A stretch of 64,000 nt of DNA, from positions 1 to 64,000 of the forward strand of contig CACSJR010000013.1 of NCBI GenBank assembly GCA_902706235.1, written 5' to 3'. Of this stretch, positions 43,357-53,335 are shown one piece after another (positions within the stretch are counted from its first letter, which is position 1; every line of letters starts with the position of its first letter). The translations under genes and the position numbers were made by a program. Under the pieces are notes generated by a model. It was not told where the DNA came from and did no database searches. It was given only the letters and a program-made list of their open reading frames with translations. The DNA is from Citrobacter sp. 18056. Its GTDB lineage: Bacteria > Pseudomonadota > Gammaproteobacteria > Enterobacterales > Enterobacteriaceae.

Positions 43357-43825
43357 CCGCCAGCGGCGCAATGCCCTGAGTGTCGATCTGCGCGCTGCTT
43401 TCCCCGCCGCAGATCCACTCTTCCAGCCTGTCCGTTAACGCCGCATCACTGAGTTTCAGTTTTCCTCGCAGCGCACATTCCCAGACCACCAGCACTCGCC
43501 AGCCCTGCTCCTGGAGCAACGCTATATCGCGGGCGTCTCGCGCCACATTTTTGCCAATTTTTTGCAGCCAGAACTCGGTGCGTGTTTCGGGAACTTTAAA
43601 CAGATAGCAGTCGTGATGATGCCAGAAACAGCCGTGCGTAAAGAGAATGCAGCAGTATTCGGAGAGGACAAAATCGGGGCGTCCTGGCAAGCTCGCATCC
43701 TGAACGGTGTAATTAAAACCGGCGTCGTTCAGCAATGCGGCCAGGCGTTTTTCAATGGCGGTATTCTGCGTGCCGATGGCACGCATATTTTTGCTTCTTG
43801 TGGCGGGGTTATGAACGTCCGCCAT
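43331..43825 (-). CDS. vsr: Very short patch repair endonuclease
   Basis: Vsr nicks beside T:G mismatches that arise when 5-methylcytosine made by Dcm deaminates. The catalytic residues are recognisable: the Asp in GRPDFVL (about residue 51) and the His region [12 protein letters not shown] (about 64-75). The zinc site includes Cys and His of the same segment. Length 164 residues, a little longer than the 156 of E. coli at the C-terminus. The ATG lies inside the end of dcm (17-base overlap), so the two are translated together as in E. coli. Confidence 0.95.
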
Positions 43826-45230
43826 CGGCTTTCTCTGCCTGACGCAGTTCTACCGCCTGCAAAATGCGGGATTTGAGCAATTTCGCTACCGCCGCAAATG
43901 CGGGAACCACCACCGAGTTGCCAAACTGGCGATAAGCCTGGGTATCGGACACCGGAATGCGGAACTGATAACCCTGCGGCGATTCAAAGCCCATTAGTCG
44001 CGCACATTCGCGCGGCGTCAAACGACGTGGACGTCGCTGTTGGTTTTGCGGATCGTCAAAATTCTGCTCGCCGAGCGCCTTGTCCCACCCTCTGTCGATC
44101 AGGATCTCCGCGCCGTCTTTGTAATAACGTGCGGAAAGCGTTCGCGCCACGCTGCCAGGTCTGGTCGGATCCACCAGCCCGTAGCCAAAACCGTTGCCGC
44201 GCGCCTGATGCTTTTTGGCATAGCGATACAGGTATTTCCACAGCACCGGGGTGAGGATAAATTTGGCGTCAACCGTAGGCTCAAGCAATTCACCGAACGT
44301 GGGGCGACGTTCCGGGTACAGCGCGGGTAAATCACGAAGCGTGAAGCCCTGATGCAGCTGCTGATCCCGACGAAAACCCACCAGCACGATGCGTTCGCGG
44401 TGCTGCGGCAGGAAATGCTGACCGTCGATGATTTTCGGATCGTCAGCGCCCATTTCCGCAGAATCAGACACGTCATATCCCAGCGCATCCAGCGTTTGCA
44501 TGATGATGCGGAAGGTTTTGCCCCCGTCGTGGCTTTTCAGGTTCTTAACATTTTCCAGCACAAAAATGGCCGGACGACAGGCATCAATGATCCGCGCCAC
44601 GTCAAAAAACAGCGTGCCTTGCGTATCGCAGGCAAAACCGTGCGCCCGGCCCATGGCGTTTTTCTTCGACACGCCCGCCAGTGAAAACGGCTGGCAGGGA
44701 AAGCCCGCCAACAACACGTCGTGCTGCGGGATAACGCGACGAATATGCGCCGCGGCTTCGCTGTCGCTGACATCTGTTTTGTGGCTGAGCGTCACGTCGC
44801 GGATGTCTTCATTAAACTGATGTTCAGCCGGATCGCAGTACCAGTTGGCTTTATAGGTGCGAACGGCGTGTTTGTTCCATTCGCTGGTAAACACGCACTG
44901 GCCGCCAATGGCTTCAAAGCCGTTGCGGATCCCGCCGATGCCGGCAAACAAATCGATAAATCGAAATGACGTAGGTTGCGAGGAAGGCTGCGGCAGCAGC
45001 GCCGCCAACCGGGAAAATTCATTCTCGCCCAGACGGCGATTGATTTTCCCGTTGTCGGTCGCGCGCTTCAAAATAGCCGGGCTCCAGTGCTGTTCTCCCA
45101 CGGCGTTGAGCGTTGCCACGAGGGTTTTTAAATCGTATATCGTCAGCAGCTGAGTCAGTAGCGCCTGTGCGTCTGGCCCGGAATATTCCGCGTCTTGAGA
45201 AGAGAGAGTGCGAGTAAGTGTGTGCTGCAT
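43809..45230 (-). CDS. dcm: DNA cytosine-5 methyltransferase Dcm
   Basis: Dcm methylates the second C of CCWGG. The m5C motifs are in order: motif [13 protein letters not shown], motif [10 protein letters not shown] with the catalytic Cys, motif [11 protein letters not shown], motif [13 protein letters not shown] and motif [10 protein letters not shown]. The start chosen, ATG 45230 ([11 protein letters not shown]), gives 473 residues against 472 in E. coli. A TTG start at 45272 would add 14 residues and has GGGAAA before it, so the start is not certain. No matching restriction enzyme is present; dcm-vsr stand alone as in E. coli. Confidence 0.95.
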   Translation of the reverse strand: MQHTLTRTLSSQDAEYSGPDAQALLTQLLTIYDLKTLVATLNAVGEQHWSPAILKRATDNGKINRRLGENEFSRLAALLPQPSSQPTSFRFIDLFAGIGGIRNGFEAIGGQCVFTSEWNKHAVRTYKANWYCDPAEHQFNEDIRDVTLSHKTDVSDSEAAAHIRRVIPQHDVLLAGFPCQPFSLAGVSKKNAMGRAHGFACDTQGTLFFDVARIIDACRPAIFVLENVKNLKSHDGGKTFRIIMQTLDALGYDVSDSAEMGADDPKIIDGQHFLPQHRERIVLVGFRRDQQLHQGFTLRDLPALYPERRPTFGELLEPTVDAKFILTPVLWKYLYRYAKKHQARGNGFGYGLVDPTRPGSVARTLSARYYKDGAEILIDRGWDKALGEQNFDDPQNQQRRPRRLTPRECARLMGFESPQGYQFRIPVSDTQAYRQFGNSVVVPAFAAVAKLLKSRILQAVELRQAEKADGGRS

Positions 45231-45287
45231 TTCAGTAACCGGGACAGACCATTTACGCTGAGAGTAACACAATTTCCCTGGCTGAAC

Positions 45288-45983
45288 TCAGGCGTGCGGC
45301 GCAAAACGCGTCAGAATATCCTCATCATATTCCAGATAGTCGCCCTGTAACTCTGCACTGATTTTGGCCATAAACTGCACCAGATAGCGGGCATTGTGCA
45401 CGGCCAGGGCTTTACCCTGCTCGGTTTGCATGGTGGCCGGGAGTCGAAGGAGTTTGTTCTGAAAATGATCGAGGGCGTATCGCTGATCATTAAGCGGCCG
45501 GGAATCAGCAAACGGATCGTCGGCGTTGAACAGGGAAACATTTAAGCGGCCCGCCACGGTAAACACGCGTGCCAGACCTATGGCTCCCAGCGATTCCAGC
45601 CTGTCGGCATCCTGCACAATTTTGGCTTCGCGCGTGGTGGGCATGATATTGGCGCTGTGACTGTGCGCTTCAATCGCATGCGCCACGTCAGGATAGAGAG
45701 ATTCGGGGAAATCGGGGAAGTCGTCGCGCAGGATGGTCAACGTTTTTTGCGCCGCCATGACCGACGAACGGCTGCGTTGCGGATGATTTTTCGGCAGGCT
45801 GACGATGTCATGAAAATAACAGGCCGTCAGGATGACGCGTTCATCGACCTTTTCACCCTCAGCCAGGCGTTGAGAGGTGGCCCAGACGCGGCGGAAATGG
45901 GAAATATCATGGGCAGCGTCGTCATTATCGTGATGCTGGATCAGCCAGTTTTCAAAGCGTTGTTGCCAGGATTGCACTGTCAT
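45288..45983 (-). CDS. yedJ: HD-domain phosphohydrolase YedJ
   Basis: A cytoplasmic HD-superfamily metal phosphohydrolase. The metal residues are seen in HDISHFRRV (about 25-33), CYFHDIV (about 60-66) and the later [19 protein letters not shown] 45983 ([10 protein letters not shown]) gives 231 residues, the E. coli length; a longer start at 46004 is possible. The substrate is unknown. It is 57 bases downstream of dcm on the same strand. Confidence 0.93.
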   Translation of the reverse strand: MTVQSWQQRFENWLIQHHDNDDAAHDISHFRRVWATSQRLAEGEKVDERVILTACYFHDIVSLPKNHPQRSRSSVMAAQKTLTILRDDFPDFPESLYPDVAHAIEAHSHSANIMPTTREAKIVQDADRLESLGAIGLARVFTVAGRLNVSLFNADDPFADSRPLNDQRYALDHFQNKLLRLPATMQTEQGKALAVHNARYLVQFMAKISAELQGDYLEYDEDILTRFAPHA

Positions 45984-46464
45984 TGTTCCCTCATTCTTCT
46001 GCAATGGAGGCGTGAGGATAGCAGTTCTGCAAATAGTCTGCTTTCACACTTTATTTTTCTGCCCCTCTATGAAAATATCCGCCTGCCTTTTGTTGTTTCT
46101 ACACTGCACTCACTTTTATTATCGTTAATAAGACCTGACAAAATAATATTGTCAGGTTTTTTTTGCCTTTACGATAACGAAAATGATTAACTGAAATATA
46201 TCCATTGATTTAATGAATAATACTTCAAACAATCATCATCGCAGTAATGCAAAAGCAGAAAAACCAATAAATAAGCCGCATGAATGGCATACAGCCTTTC
46301 ATTACAGTGACATATGAAAAACCAAATAGAAACTGTCGAAATTGATTTTAATAATTTACTTACACGTTTTATTTAAATTAAACTGAACTCAGTGGCGATT
46401 ATCATTTTGACGTCTGGATGGCGCTGCTTTCATTCATAAAATAAACCATTCAAAGGAATGTATA
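45984..46464. other. AT-rich regulatory gap before the porin gene
   Basis: This 481-base gap lies between divergent yedJ and the porin gene. The first third contains a probable small RNA ending at 46164 (listed separately). The remaining 300 bases are very AT-rich, with runs such as TTTTATTTAAATTAAAC near 46366-46382, typical of H-NS- and OmpR-controlled porin leaders. I could not fix OmpR boxes or a promoter by eye. No coding sequence is convincing. Confidence 0.5.
46050..46164 (+). ncRNA. Candidate small RNA ending in a strong terminator
   Basis: A textbook factor-independent terminator is present on the plus strand: ACCTGACAA (46133-46141), loop AATAATA, TTGTCAGGT (46149-46157), then seven T. 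No gene on this strand lies upstream, since yedJ runs away from it, so the terminator should end a short transcript. The preceding 80 bases are pyrimidine-rich and look unstructured, as in Hfq-binding RNAs. E. coli encodes the RseX small RNA just before the orthologous porin yedS, so this may be its counterpart. The 5' end given is a guess. Confidence 0.5.
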
Positions 46465-47628
46465 ATGAAAAGAAATGTATTGGCAATTCTCGTGCCGGCC
46501 TTACTGTTGGCTGGCGCAGCAAATGCGGCTGAGATTTATAATAAAGACAGCAATAAGCTCGACCTGTATGGCAAAGTTGATGCCCGTCACCAGTTCTCTG
46601 ACAATTCGGGTAGCGACGGCGATGAAACCTACGTCCGTATCGGGTTCAAAGGTGAAACCCAGATCACCCAAGATCTGATTGGCTACGGTCAGTGGGAATA
46701 CAACATCCAGGCCAACGACACGGAGGGCAGCAGCAACCAGTCTGCAACTCGTCTGGGCTTTGCTGGTATGAAATTCGGTGACTTCGGTTCATTTGACTAC
46801 GGCCGTAACTATGGCGTGGTGTATGACGTTGAAGCCTGGACCGATATGCTGCCCGTGTTCGGTGGCGATTCCTATACCTACACCGACAACTATATGGTTG
46901 GCCGCGGCAATGGTATGGCGACCTATCGTAACTCCGACTTCTTCGGTCTGGTCGATGGTCTGAACTTCGCTATCCAGTACCAGGGAGCGAACGAAGGTTC
47001 TGATGGTCTGTTTGACCAGGAAGGCACGGCTAACCGCAGTGACAACGATGCGCGCGTGGACAACGGTGACGGCTTCGGTCTGTCTACCACTTATGATTTC
47101 GGCATGGGCATTAGCGTAGGTGGTGCTTACGCGTCTTCTGACCGCACCAACGAACAACAAGGTTTAGGCGCGGGCAACAATCGCTATAGCAAATATGCGG
47201 GTGGTGAAGAGGCTCAGGCATGGACACTTGGCGCAAAATACGATGCTAACGACGTCTACCTGGCGATGATGTATTCCGAAACCGAAAACATGACCCCTTA
47301 CGGTGATGCCGGCATCGCGAATAAAACCCAGAACTTTGAAGCCGTGGCACAGTACCAGTTCGACTTCGGCCTGCGCCCGTCCCTGGCATGGGTTTACTCC
47401 AAGGGCAAAGATCTCGGCGGCAATGTTAACGGCAATGGCAACATCGATTACGTAGACCAGGATCTGGTTAACTACATCGACATCGGCGCGAACTACTACT
47501 TCAACAAAAACTTCTCCACCTATGTTGATTACAAAATCAACCTGCTGGATGGCGATGACGATTTCTACAACGATAACGGGATTTCTACCGATGACGTTGT
47601 CGGCATTGGCATGATTTACCAGTTCTAA
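46465..47628 (+). CDS. Outer-membrane general porin, OmpC/OmpS1 family
   Basis: A trimeric 16-stranded beta-barrel porin. The signal peptide ends at AANA (about residue 21), then [21 protein letters not shown]. Porin signatures include [21 protein letters not shown] and the constriction loop 3 region [10 protein letters not shown]. The last residue is Phe (IGMIYQF), needed for assembly by Bam. Length 387 residues. Its place after yedJ corresponds to E. coli yedS and Salmonella ompS1, so orthology to those is likely, but other OmpC-type porins cannot be excluded by eye. Confidence 0.9.
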   Translation: MKRNVLAILVPALLLAGAANAAEIYNKDSNKLDLYGKVDARHQFSDNSGSDGDETYVRIGFKGETQITQDLIGYGQWEYNIQANDTEGSSNQSATRLGFAGMKFGDFGSFDYGRNYGVVYDVEAWTDMLPVFGGDSYTYTDNYMVGRGNGMATYRNSDFFGLVDGLNFAIQYQGANEGSDGLFDQEGTANRSDNDARVDNGDGFGLSTTYDFGMGISVGGAYASSDRTNEQQGLGAGNNRYSKYAGGEEAQAWTLGAKYDANDVYLAMMYSETENMTPYGDAGIANKTQNFEAVAQYQFDFGLRPSLAWVYSKGKDLGGNVNGNGNIDYVDQDLVNYIDIGANYYFNKNFSTYVDYKINLLDGDDDFYNDNGISTDDVVGIGMIYQF

Positions 47629-47647
47629 CTGACGCCTTCCCTATCAG

Positions 47648-47670
47648 GCCCGCCGCGAGCGGGCTTTTTT
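47648..47670 (+). terminator. Porin gene terminator
   Basis: GCCCGC (47648-47653), loop CGCGA, GCGGGC (47659-47664), then six T, 20 bases after the porin stop. Confidence 0.9.
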
Positions 47671-48165
47671 GTGCCTGCATTTAAGCAGACGGCATCAAAA
47701 TCAGCCGCCCTTTCACCTGTCGATACCCACTCCGATTTTAAATTACCGTTCTGGGGTCTTGAGTCGCCAGGGAAGACCTACCGCTGGCTGCAATTGACGC
47801 CTATAAGTCATCCAATTTCTTTTACGATGACGGCTAATCAATTAGCGAGGCAGGGCTCGCATGCGTTCAATTGCGTTAACCAGCAGCATTCCTTCGACCT
47901 GTTACGGCAGGTCCGAACGCTTGCCGACGGACGGACGCTTAACTTTACGCACAACTAAGGCAACCCGCGGATAAAGGCAGAGGGGTCATCAGACATTTCT
48001 GCCTTTTGGCTTTGGGTTACGGGCACTGCAGAGAGATGAGTCCGTGGAGACTATACTGGATCAGGAAACAGGTCGAAGGAAGTAAGGAGTATCTCAACAA
48101 AATTTCATAGATTGCATCAATGAGATTTTGGTCACTGAAACGAAACGGTGTAAGTGTTTGAATAG
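47671..48165. other. Unassigned 495-bp gap between porin and serU
   Basis: No recognised gene. A possible 95-codon frame from GTG 47671 to 47958 has no ribosome-binding site, begins at the T tract of the porin terminator and matches nothing I know, so it is not called. The stretch has repeated self-complementarity: GCAATTGACGC near 47790 with GCGTTCAATTGC near 47860, GACCTG/CAGGTC near 47896-47913, and a nine-pair hairpin AAAGGCAGA (47973-47981)/TCTGCCTTT (47998-48006). It may be a decayed gene or a structured RNA. Confidence 0.45.
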
Positions 48166-48255
48166 TGGCGGAGAGAGGGGGATTTGAACCCCCGGTAGAG
48201 TTGCCCCTACTCTAGTTTTCGAGACTAGTCCGTTCAGCCGCTCCGGCATCTCTCC
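48166..48255 (-). tRNA. serU: tRNA-Ser (anticodon CGA)
   Basis: A 90-base class II tRNA starting GGAGAGATGCCGGAGCGGCTGA, with anticodon CGA in CTCGAAA, a long variable arm and encoded CCA (48168-48166). The anticodon stem differs from E. coli serU but pairs (ACTAG/CTAGT). Confidence 0.96.
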
Positions 48256-48347
48256 GCTGAGTGGTTGCCATGATGCCAGGTTCTTTGGCATTTTAACAGA
48301 CCCTGTCCCTTCAATTGATATCAAGTGACGAGTTTGCGAGCAAAGCG

Positions 48348-49145
48348 ATGATTAAATGGCCCTGGAAAGCACATGACGCTCCCCTTAGCGAGGATATTCC
48401 TTGGGAGCAGGCACTTGCCATTCCTGTCCTGGCGAGTCTTTCACCGGAAGAACAGCTCAGACTCTCTCAGCTGGCGGACCGTTTCCTGCAGCATAAACGC
48501 CTTGTTCCTTTGCAGGGACTTGAACTGGCCCCGTTGCAAACGGCGCGTATCGCGATGCTGTTTTGTCTGCCCGTACTTTCTCTCGGAATCGAGTGGCTCG
48601 ACGGTTTCCATGAAGTACTGATTTACCCTGCCCCGTTTGTGGTCGACGACGAGTGGGAAGATGATATTGGCCTGATCCATAGCCAGCGCATGGTGCAGTC
48701 GGGGCAAAGCTGGCAACAGGGCCCGATTGTGCTGAACTGGCTGGATATTCAGGATTCATTCGATGCATCCGGTTTTAACCTTATTGTCCATGAAGTGGCG
48801 CATAAGCTGGATGTGCGTAACGGCGATCGCGCCAGCGGCGTGCCACCGATCCCCCTTCGCGAGGTCGCAGGCTGGGAACATGACCTCCATGCGGCGATGA
48901 ACAACATTCAGGATGAAATTGATTTAGTGGGCGAAAGTGCTGCCAGCATCGATGCATATGCCGCGACGGACCCTGCTGAATGTTTCGCCGTGCTCTCAGA
49001 ATACTTCTTCAGCGCACCAGAACTGTTTGCCCCACGCTTTCCCGCGCTGTGGCAGCGTTTCTGTCATTTTTATCATCAGGATCCGCTCCAGCGAATTCGT
49101 AAAAATGGCAGTGATGAAAGCAGTAATCTGCGCGTAGTACACTAA
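48348..49145 (+). CDS. mtfA: Mlc titration factor A (zinc peptidase)
   Basis: MtfA binds the glucose-phosphotransferase repressor Mlc and takes it off DNA, raising ptsG expression; it is also a zinc aminopeptidase. The zinc motif HEVAHK is at about residues 149-154, followed by [13 protein letters not shown] and the third ligand in [14 protein letters not shown] 48348 ([10 protein letters not shown]) gives 265 residues, as in E. coli; the in-frame start at 48315 is less likely. It lies between serU and a tRNA-Asn, as in E. coli. Confidence 0.94.
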   Translation: MIKWPWKAHDAPLSEDIPWEQALAIPVLASLSPEEQLRLSQLADRFLQHKRLVPLQGLELAPLQTARIAMLFCLPVLSLGIEWLDGFHEVLIYPAPFVVDDEWEDDIGLIHSQRMVQSGQSWQQGPIVLNWLDIQDSFDASGFNLIVHEVAHKLDVRNGDRASGVPPIPLREVAGWEHDLHAAMNNIQDEIDLVGESAASIDAYAATDPAECFAVLSEYFFSAPELFAPRFPALWQRFCHFYHQDPLQRIRKNGSDESSNLRVVH

Positions 49146-49245
49146 AACGGCACATTGCCTTTATTTCATGCAATTGAATCAGTCAGTTAAATTTAGTGTT
49201 GACACAAAAAAGGTCGCCCTTTAATATGCGCCTCGTTCACACGAT

Positions 49246-49321
49246 TCCTCTGTAGTTCAGTCGGTAGAACGGCGGACTGTTAATCCGTATGTCACTGGTT
49301 CGAGTCCAGTCAGAGGAGCCA
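49246..49321 (+). tRNA. asnT: tRNA-Asn (anticodon GTT), copy 1
   Basis: A 76-base tRNA starting TCCTCTGTAGTTCAGTCGG, with anticodon GTT in ACTGTTAATCC and a terminal GCCA. It is identical to the copy at 51669-51744. Its place after mtfA is that of asnT. Confidence 0.97.
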
Positions 49322-49331
49322 TATTTAAGAA

Positions 49332-49360
49332 GCCTGCTCAGGAAACTGAGCGGGCTTTTT
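49332..49360 (+). terminator. Terminator of tRNA-Asn copy 1
   Basis: GCCTGCTCAG (49332-49341), loop GAAA, CTGAGCGGGC (49346-49355) with one G-T pair, then five T. A relic of the right half of this sequence recurs at 60853-60873. Confidence 0.85.
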
Positions 49361-49366
49361 GCTTAT

Positions 49367-50317
49367 TTAAATCTGATAATCAATCGCCACTTCTTCCGGT
49401 TCCATCACCTGCCGTTTGATCTCCTCGACCGACAAGCCCGCATTGCACAGCTCAAGGAAGCGCCAGACATAGTTGCGCTGAAGCTGGCCGCGTTTCAGGC
49501 CCAGCCAGACCGTGTTGGCGTCAAACAGATGGTGCGTATCCAGCCGGGTCAAGCGACCTGTTTCCTGATTATCGCCAGACTGTTCAGCCACCAGTCCAAT
49601 CCCCAGCCCGAGTTCGACGTAGGTTTTGATCACGTCGGAATCCTGCGCGCTCAGTACGATATCCGGCACCAGCCCTTTGCGATTAAACGCTTCGTCGATG
49701 CGTGATCGCCCGGTGATGCCCTGCCGGTAGGTGATCAGCGGCCAGCGGGCGATAGCTTCCAGCGTCAGCGGGACAGTTTGAGTCAGGGGATGCCCCTCCG
49801 GCACCAGCAGGTTGTGATGCCAGCGGAACCACGGGAACGCCGCCAGCGTTGAATCATTACTCAGACGCTCGCTGGCGATGCCGATATCCGCCCCGCCGTT
49901 ATGCAGCAGCGCGTCGATTTCCTGCGGCGTGCCCTGAATCAGTTCCAGCCTGACGTCTTTGAATAACTCACGGAACGCCTTGATAACCGGCGGCAGACTG
50001 TAACGCGCCTGGGTATGCGTGGTGGCAATGGTCAACACACCGGAGGCGTCGTTGGTAAACAGGTCGGCGAGACGACGTACGTTGCTCGCCTCGTTAAGGA
50101 TACGCTCAGCAATGACCAGCAGCGCTTTGCCAGGCTCGGTCATCCCGAGCAGACGCTTGCCGCGACGGATGAAAATCTCGATCCCAAGCTCTTCTTCCAG
50201 CTCGCGAATGTGCCGGCTCACGCCGGATTGTGAAGTGTAAAGCATGTTGGCGACTTCGGTCAGGTTGTAATCCTGCCGCGCCGCCTCGCGAATAATTTTG
50301 AGTTGCTGGAAATTCAC
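49367..50317 (-). CDS. cbl: LysR-type regulator Cbl
   Basis: Cbl activates the tau and ssu genes for taurine and alkanesulfonate use during sulfate starvation and is inactivated by adenosine phosphosulfate. The N-terminal winged helix (NLTEVANMLYTSQSGVSRHIRELEEELGIEIFIRRGKR) and the substrate-binding domain (about 93-300) are complete. The 316 residues match E. coli and resemble CysB. It lies 102 bases downstream of nac on the same strand, as in E. coli. Confidence 0.95.
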   Translation of the reverse strand: MNFQQLKIIREAARQDYNLTEVANMLYTSQSGVSRHIRELEEELGIEIFIRRGKRLLGMTEPGKALLVIAERILNEASNVRRLADLFTNDASGVLTIATTHTQARYSLPPVIKAFRELFKDVRLELIQGTPQEIDALLHNGGADIGIASERLSNDSTLAAFPWFRWHHNLLVPEGHPLTQTVPLTLEAIARWPLITYRQGITGRSRIDEAFNRKGLVPDIVLSAQDSDVIKTYVELGLGIGLVAEQSGDNQETGRLTRLDTHHLFDANTVWLGLKRGQLQRNYVWRFLELCNAGLSVEEIKRQVMEPEEVAIDYQI

Positions 50318-50419
50318 CCTTTCCTCCAGAGGCCTGCAGATATAACGCTATTGTTAGAGTCTGTGCCTCTGGGGAACAAATAATAAAAACCCGCAACTTA
50401 TGCTTTTAAAGCATAACGC

Positions 50420-51337
50420 TTAGCTGACCATCTGCAGTTCGCGATTCTCAAGTGAAGGACGGCTGACCAGCGACATCAAAATTTCTTTCACCGCATGAGC
50501 CTGCGGTGACAGCGACCCACGAGCCGACATGTTCAGCGACAGCGGTAAGCTCATCGACGGCGTGGTAATGCGCGCCATCCAGCCGTTAGCCGCACCGCAC
50601 AGCGAACGCGCGGCAGATTCCGGCAGCACCGTCACGCCCATTCCGCTGGCAATCGCGGCGGTCAGGGTCGAGAGCGATTCAATTTCACCGATAATTTTCG
50701 CTGTCAGACGACGCAGCGAAAAGGCTTCATCGACCCGCGCCCGCACCGCGCTGTAATCGCGCGGCAGGAAAAGATTCATTTCAGCAATCGCCGCCAGGTC
50801 CACGCTCTGCCCTGGACAATCACGGGTGCCAACCAGCCACAAATCTTCTTTCAGCAATTGCTGGCTGGTGATCCCGGCCACCGGTGAACGCTCATACAGC
50901 ACCGCCATATCGAGCTGCCCGCCGAGCAGTTTATCGTTCAGCACGGTGCCGCTGTTTTCATGCAGATACACCGTGACTTCAGGCAATTCGTTACGCACCG
51001 CCTGAAGCAGCGGCATGGTAATGGATGATGCGGCGGTACCCGGGGCGAGCCCAATCGACACCTGGCCACTCAGGGTCTGGCCGATATTACACACCGCCAT
51101 CTGCGCTTGTTCGCACTGACGCAAAATAGTCCGCGCATGGGTGTAGAGAATTTTACCGGCTTCCGTCGGCGTAACTCCCCGTTTGGTGCGGATAAGGAGC
51201 TGCTGATCCATCTCGCCTTCCAGCGTAGCCACCTGCTGGCTTAACGCGGGCTGAGCGATGTGCAACACCTCAGCAGCCTGAGTCAGGCTACCGATATCGA
51301 CGATTTTTACGAAGTATTTCAGTCGTCTTAAGTTCAT
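50420..51337 (-). CDS. nac: Nitrogen assimilation control protein Nac
   Basis: Nac is the LysR-type regulator that couples sigma-54 nitrogen control to sigma-70 genes and represses gdhA and its own gene. The winged helix is seen in SLTQAAEVLHIAQPALSQQVATLEGEMDQQLLIRTKRGVTPTEAG. The 305 residues match E. coli and Klebsiella. A good sigma-54 promoter and a likely NtrC site lie upstream, so expression under nitrogen limitation is expected. Confidence 0.95.
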   Translation of the reverse strand: MNLRRLKYFVKIVDIGSLTQAAEVLHIAQPALSQQVATLEGEMDQQLLIRTKRGVTPTEAGKILYTHARTILRQCEQAQMAVCNIGQTLSGQVSIGLAPGTAASSITMPLLQAVRNELPEVTVYLHENSGTVLNDKLLGGQLDMAVLYERSPVAGITSQQLLKEDLWLVGTRDCPGQSVDLAAIAEMNLFLPRDYSAVRARVDEAFSLRRLTAKIIGEIESLSTLTAAIASGMGVTVLPESAARSLCGAANGWMARITTPSMSLPLSLNMSARGSLSPQAHAVKEILMSLVSRPSLENRELQMVS

Positions 51338-51394
51338 TTTGCCTCCAGTTCGGGATGCCAGTGCCTACGCCGGCGATTCAGTAGTCGGAGGAGT

Positions 51395-51410
51395 TGCAAT
51401 ATGCTTGCCA
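51395..51410 (-). promoter_or_regulatory. Sigma-54 promoter of nac
   Basis: On the minus strand TGGCAAGCATATTGCA (51410-51395) matches TGGCAC-N5-TTGCA, with the invariant GG (-24) and GC (-12) at the right spacing. The start would be near 51383, about 46 bases before the ATG. Confidence 0.85.
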
Positions 51411-51527
51411 GTTTTTGACCAACCGGACAAGAAGGCCCACACAGGCCGCAGAATAAGAGATGCTAATAATTTCGCTGCTTTTAGTAACCCGTCAACGGAT
51501 TGCGCTACGCCCCATCAGGGGACGAGG

Positions 51528-51545
51528 TGCACCAACTCAGTGCGC
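51528..51545 (-). promoter_or_regulatory. Probable NtrC binding site of nac
   Basis: TGCACCAACTCAGTGCGC resembles the NtrC palindrome TGCACC-N5-GGTGCA. It lies about 150 bases upstream of the inferred start, where enhancer binding is usual. Two further GTGC-type half sites lie at 51541-51575. The rest of the 331-base gap between nac and the tRNA has no other recognised feature. Confidence 0.55.
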
Positions 51546-51668
51546 ATTGTGCTAATTTCCAGCAATTTTGTGCATTTTGCTGAAATTGTCAGCAATCAAA
51601 CACAAGGAGCGCATACAAGCTTTGACATGCTGCTCAGGCATCGCTACTATTCGCCCCGTTCACACGAT

Positions 51669-51744
51669 TCCTCTGTAGTTCAGTCGGTAGAACGGCGGAC
51701 TGTTAATCCGTATGTCACTGGTTCGAGTCCAGTCAGAGGAGCCA
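51669..51744 (+). tRNA. tRNA-Asn (anticodon GTT), copy 2
   Basis: Identical over 76 bases to the tRNA-Asn at 49246-49321, and the 17 bases before it (CGTTCACACGATTCCTC region) also match. Its 3' end is followed 166 bases later by a P4-type integrase gene, so it is the insertion site of the island. In E. coli the tRNA-Asn gene at this side of cbl-nac is asnV. Confidence 0.96.
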
Positions 51745-51909
51745 AATTTTAGTATTAAGACATCTCAGTGAGTCTTAATGCGTTATAAAAACAAGCACTT
51801 AGATTGACCCGGTTGTCCTGGTAAGGATTACCGGTTTTTTTGACATCTGTAGTTTTTGGGGGCTTAATCGGGGGCCTCACGGTTCGTTGAACGAATGGAG
51901 CCCCCCGCT

Positions 51910-53173
51910 ATGGCACTCACTGATACCGCTATCCGCAAGCTCAGACCCACAGACAAACCCTTCAAACTCGGCGACAGTGCCGGACTGTACCTGCTTGATC
52001 AAACCCAACGGCTCAAAACTCTGGTACATGAAGTACCGTATTGACGGGAAAGAGAAGAAGCTGGCCTTTGGCCCATACCCGGATGTTTCCCTGCTTACGG
52101 CGCGCCTGCTCCGTGATGCGGCACGCAGTAAAATGCGTGAAGGGGTCGATCCCGCCGTTGACAAAAAAATCGCACAGCAGAAAAAGAAAAATGGACAGAC
52201 ATTCCGCCAGATCGCCATGAACTGGCATGCCGATCACCGGCGCTGGTCTGAACATTATGCAACGACCATCCGGCGCAGGCTGGAAATGTATATTTTACCG
52301 GATATCGGGGACAGATATATCGATCAAATTGCCACGGAGGATCTGCTGTTTACTCTGCGTAAAGTGGAGAACAGAGGCTTTCTGGAGAAAGCCGCACGGC
52401 TGAAAAACTACGTCACGGAAATCATGCGCTATGCGGTGAAAAAGCAGTTAATCAAATCAAACCCCGCTTTGGATCTGGACGGTGAATTTACGCCGCCGGA
52501 AACACAGCATTACCCAGCCCTGCCGCTTGAGAAACTACCTGAACTGTTATCGCGGATTGACACCTACTCCGGCAGACTGCTGACACAGTACGCGCTTAAG
52601 CTGTCGCTACTCTTTTTCGTGCGATCCAGCGAACTGCGCTTTGCCCGCTGGAGTGAAATCGACTGGCAACAGAAGCTCTGGATAATCCCGGAAGAACGGG
52701 AGCAGATTGAAAACGTGCGTTTCTCTCACCGTGGCACAAAGATGAAAACGCAGCACATCGTCCCGCTGTCCGATCAGGCAATGGCGATCCTGAAACAAAC
52801 TGAAGCGCTCTCCGGGCATCTGGCATTTATCTTCCCCGGCGAATACGACCAGGACAAGTGCATGAGCGACAACACCATCAACAAGGCATTGTGTGTGATG
52901 GGCTACGACACCCGAAAAGAGATCTGCGGCCACGGCTTCCGGACCATGGCATGCAGCGCACTGAGTGAGTCGGGACTGTGGAGCAAAGAAGCGATTGAAA
53001 AACAGATGAGCCATCAGGAAAGAAACAGCGTTCGCGCCGCCTATATCCATAAAGCTGAATATCTGGAGGAGCGGATCGCTATGATGCAGTGGTGGGCGGA
53101 TTATCTTGATACAAATACTGAGCTGTATGTGTCACCTTATCAGATTGCCGGGAATCTGAAGAAAATATCGTAG
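51910..53173 (+). pseudogene. P4-type tyrosine recombinase (island integrase), frameshifted
   Basis: ATG 51910 opens the usual P4-type N-terminus (MALTDTAIRKLRPTDKPFKL, then GDSAGLYLL). The frame then breaks at about 51995, where CTGCTTGATC has one base more than the expected CTGCTGATC. The correct continuation (IKPNGSKLWYMKYRIDGKEKKLAFG) lies in another frame and runs to 53173. All catalytic parts are in that second frame: the Arg in LLFFVRSSELRFARWSEI, then HGFRTMACSAL and the final Tyr in VRAAYIHKAEY. A single extra base thus separates the arm-binding start from an otherwise complete enzyme of about 420 residues. It is next to a tRNA-Asn 3' end, the usual target. A sequencing error is possible. 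Confidence 0.85.
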
Positions 53174-53335
53174 CGGGAAAATTCCCACTCGCACTACCTA
53201 TCCCTGATGGCTACTAAAACTACATTTTATAACATAGTGGTGAGCGAGAGGTTTAGACTTGCTTACAATATCTAAACTCCCCCGATGAAAGGAATAGTGC
53301 AAGAATAGATATGTTGAGTATGTCAGGAGGACACG

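Noticed and set aside
47671..47958. A 95-codon open frame after the porin gene
   Set aside because: It starts with GTG at the terminator T tract, lacks a ribosome-binding site and matches no protein I know.
49246..51744. Two identical tRNA-Asn genes flanking cbl-nac taken as attL and attR of an island
   Set aside because: cbl and nac lie between tRNA-Asn genes in E. coli too and have native composition; the copies are ordinary paralogous tRNAs.
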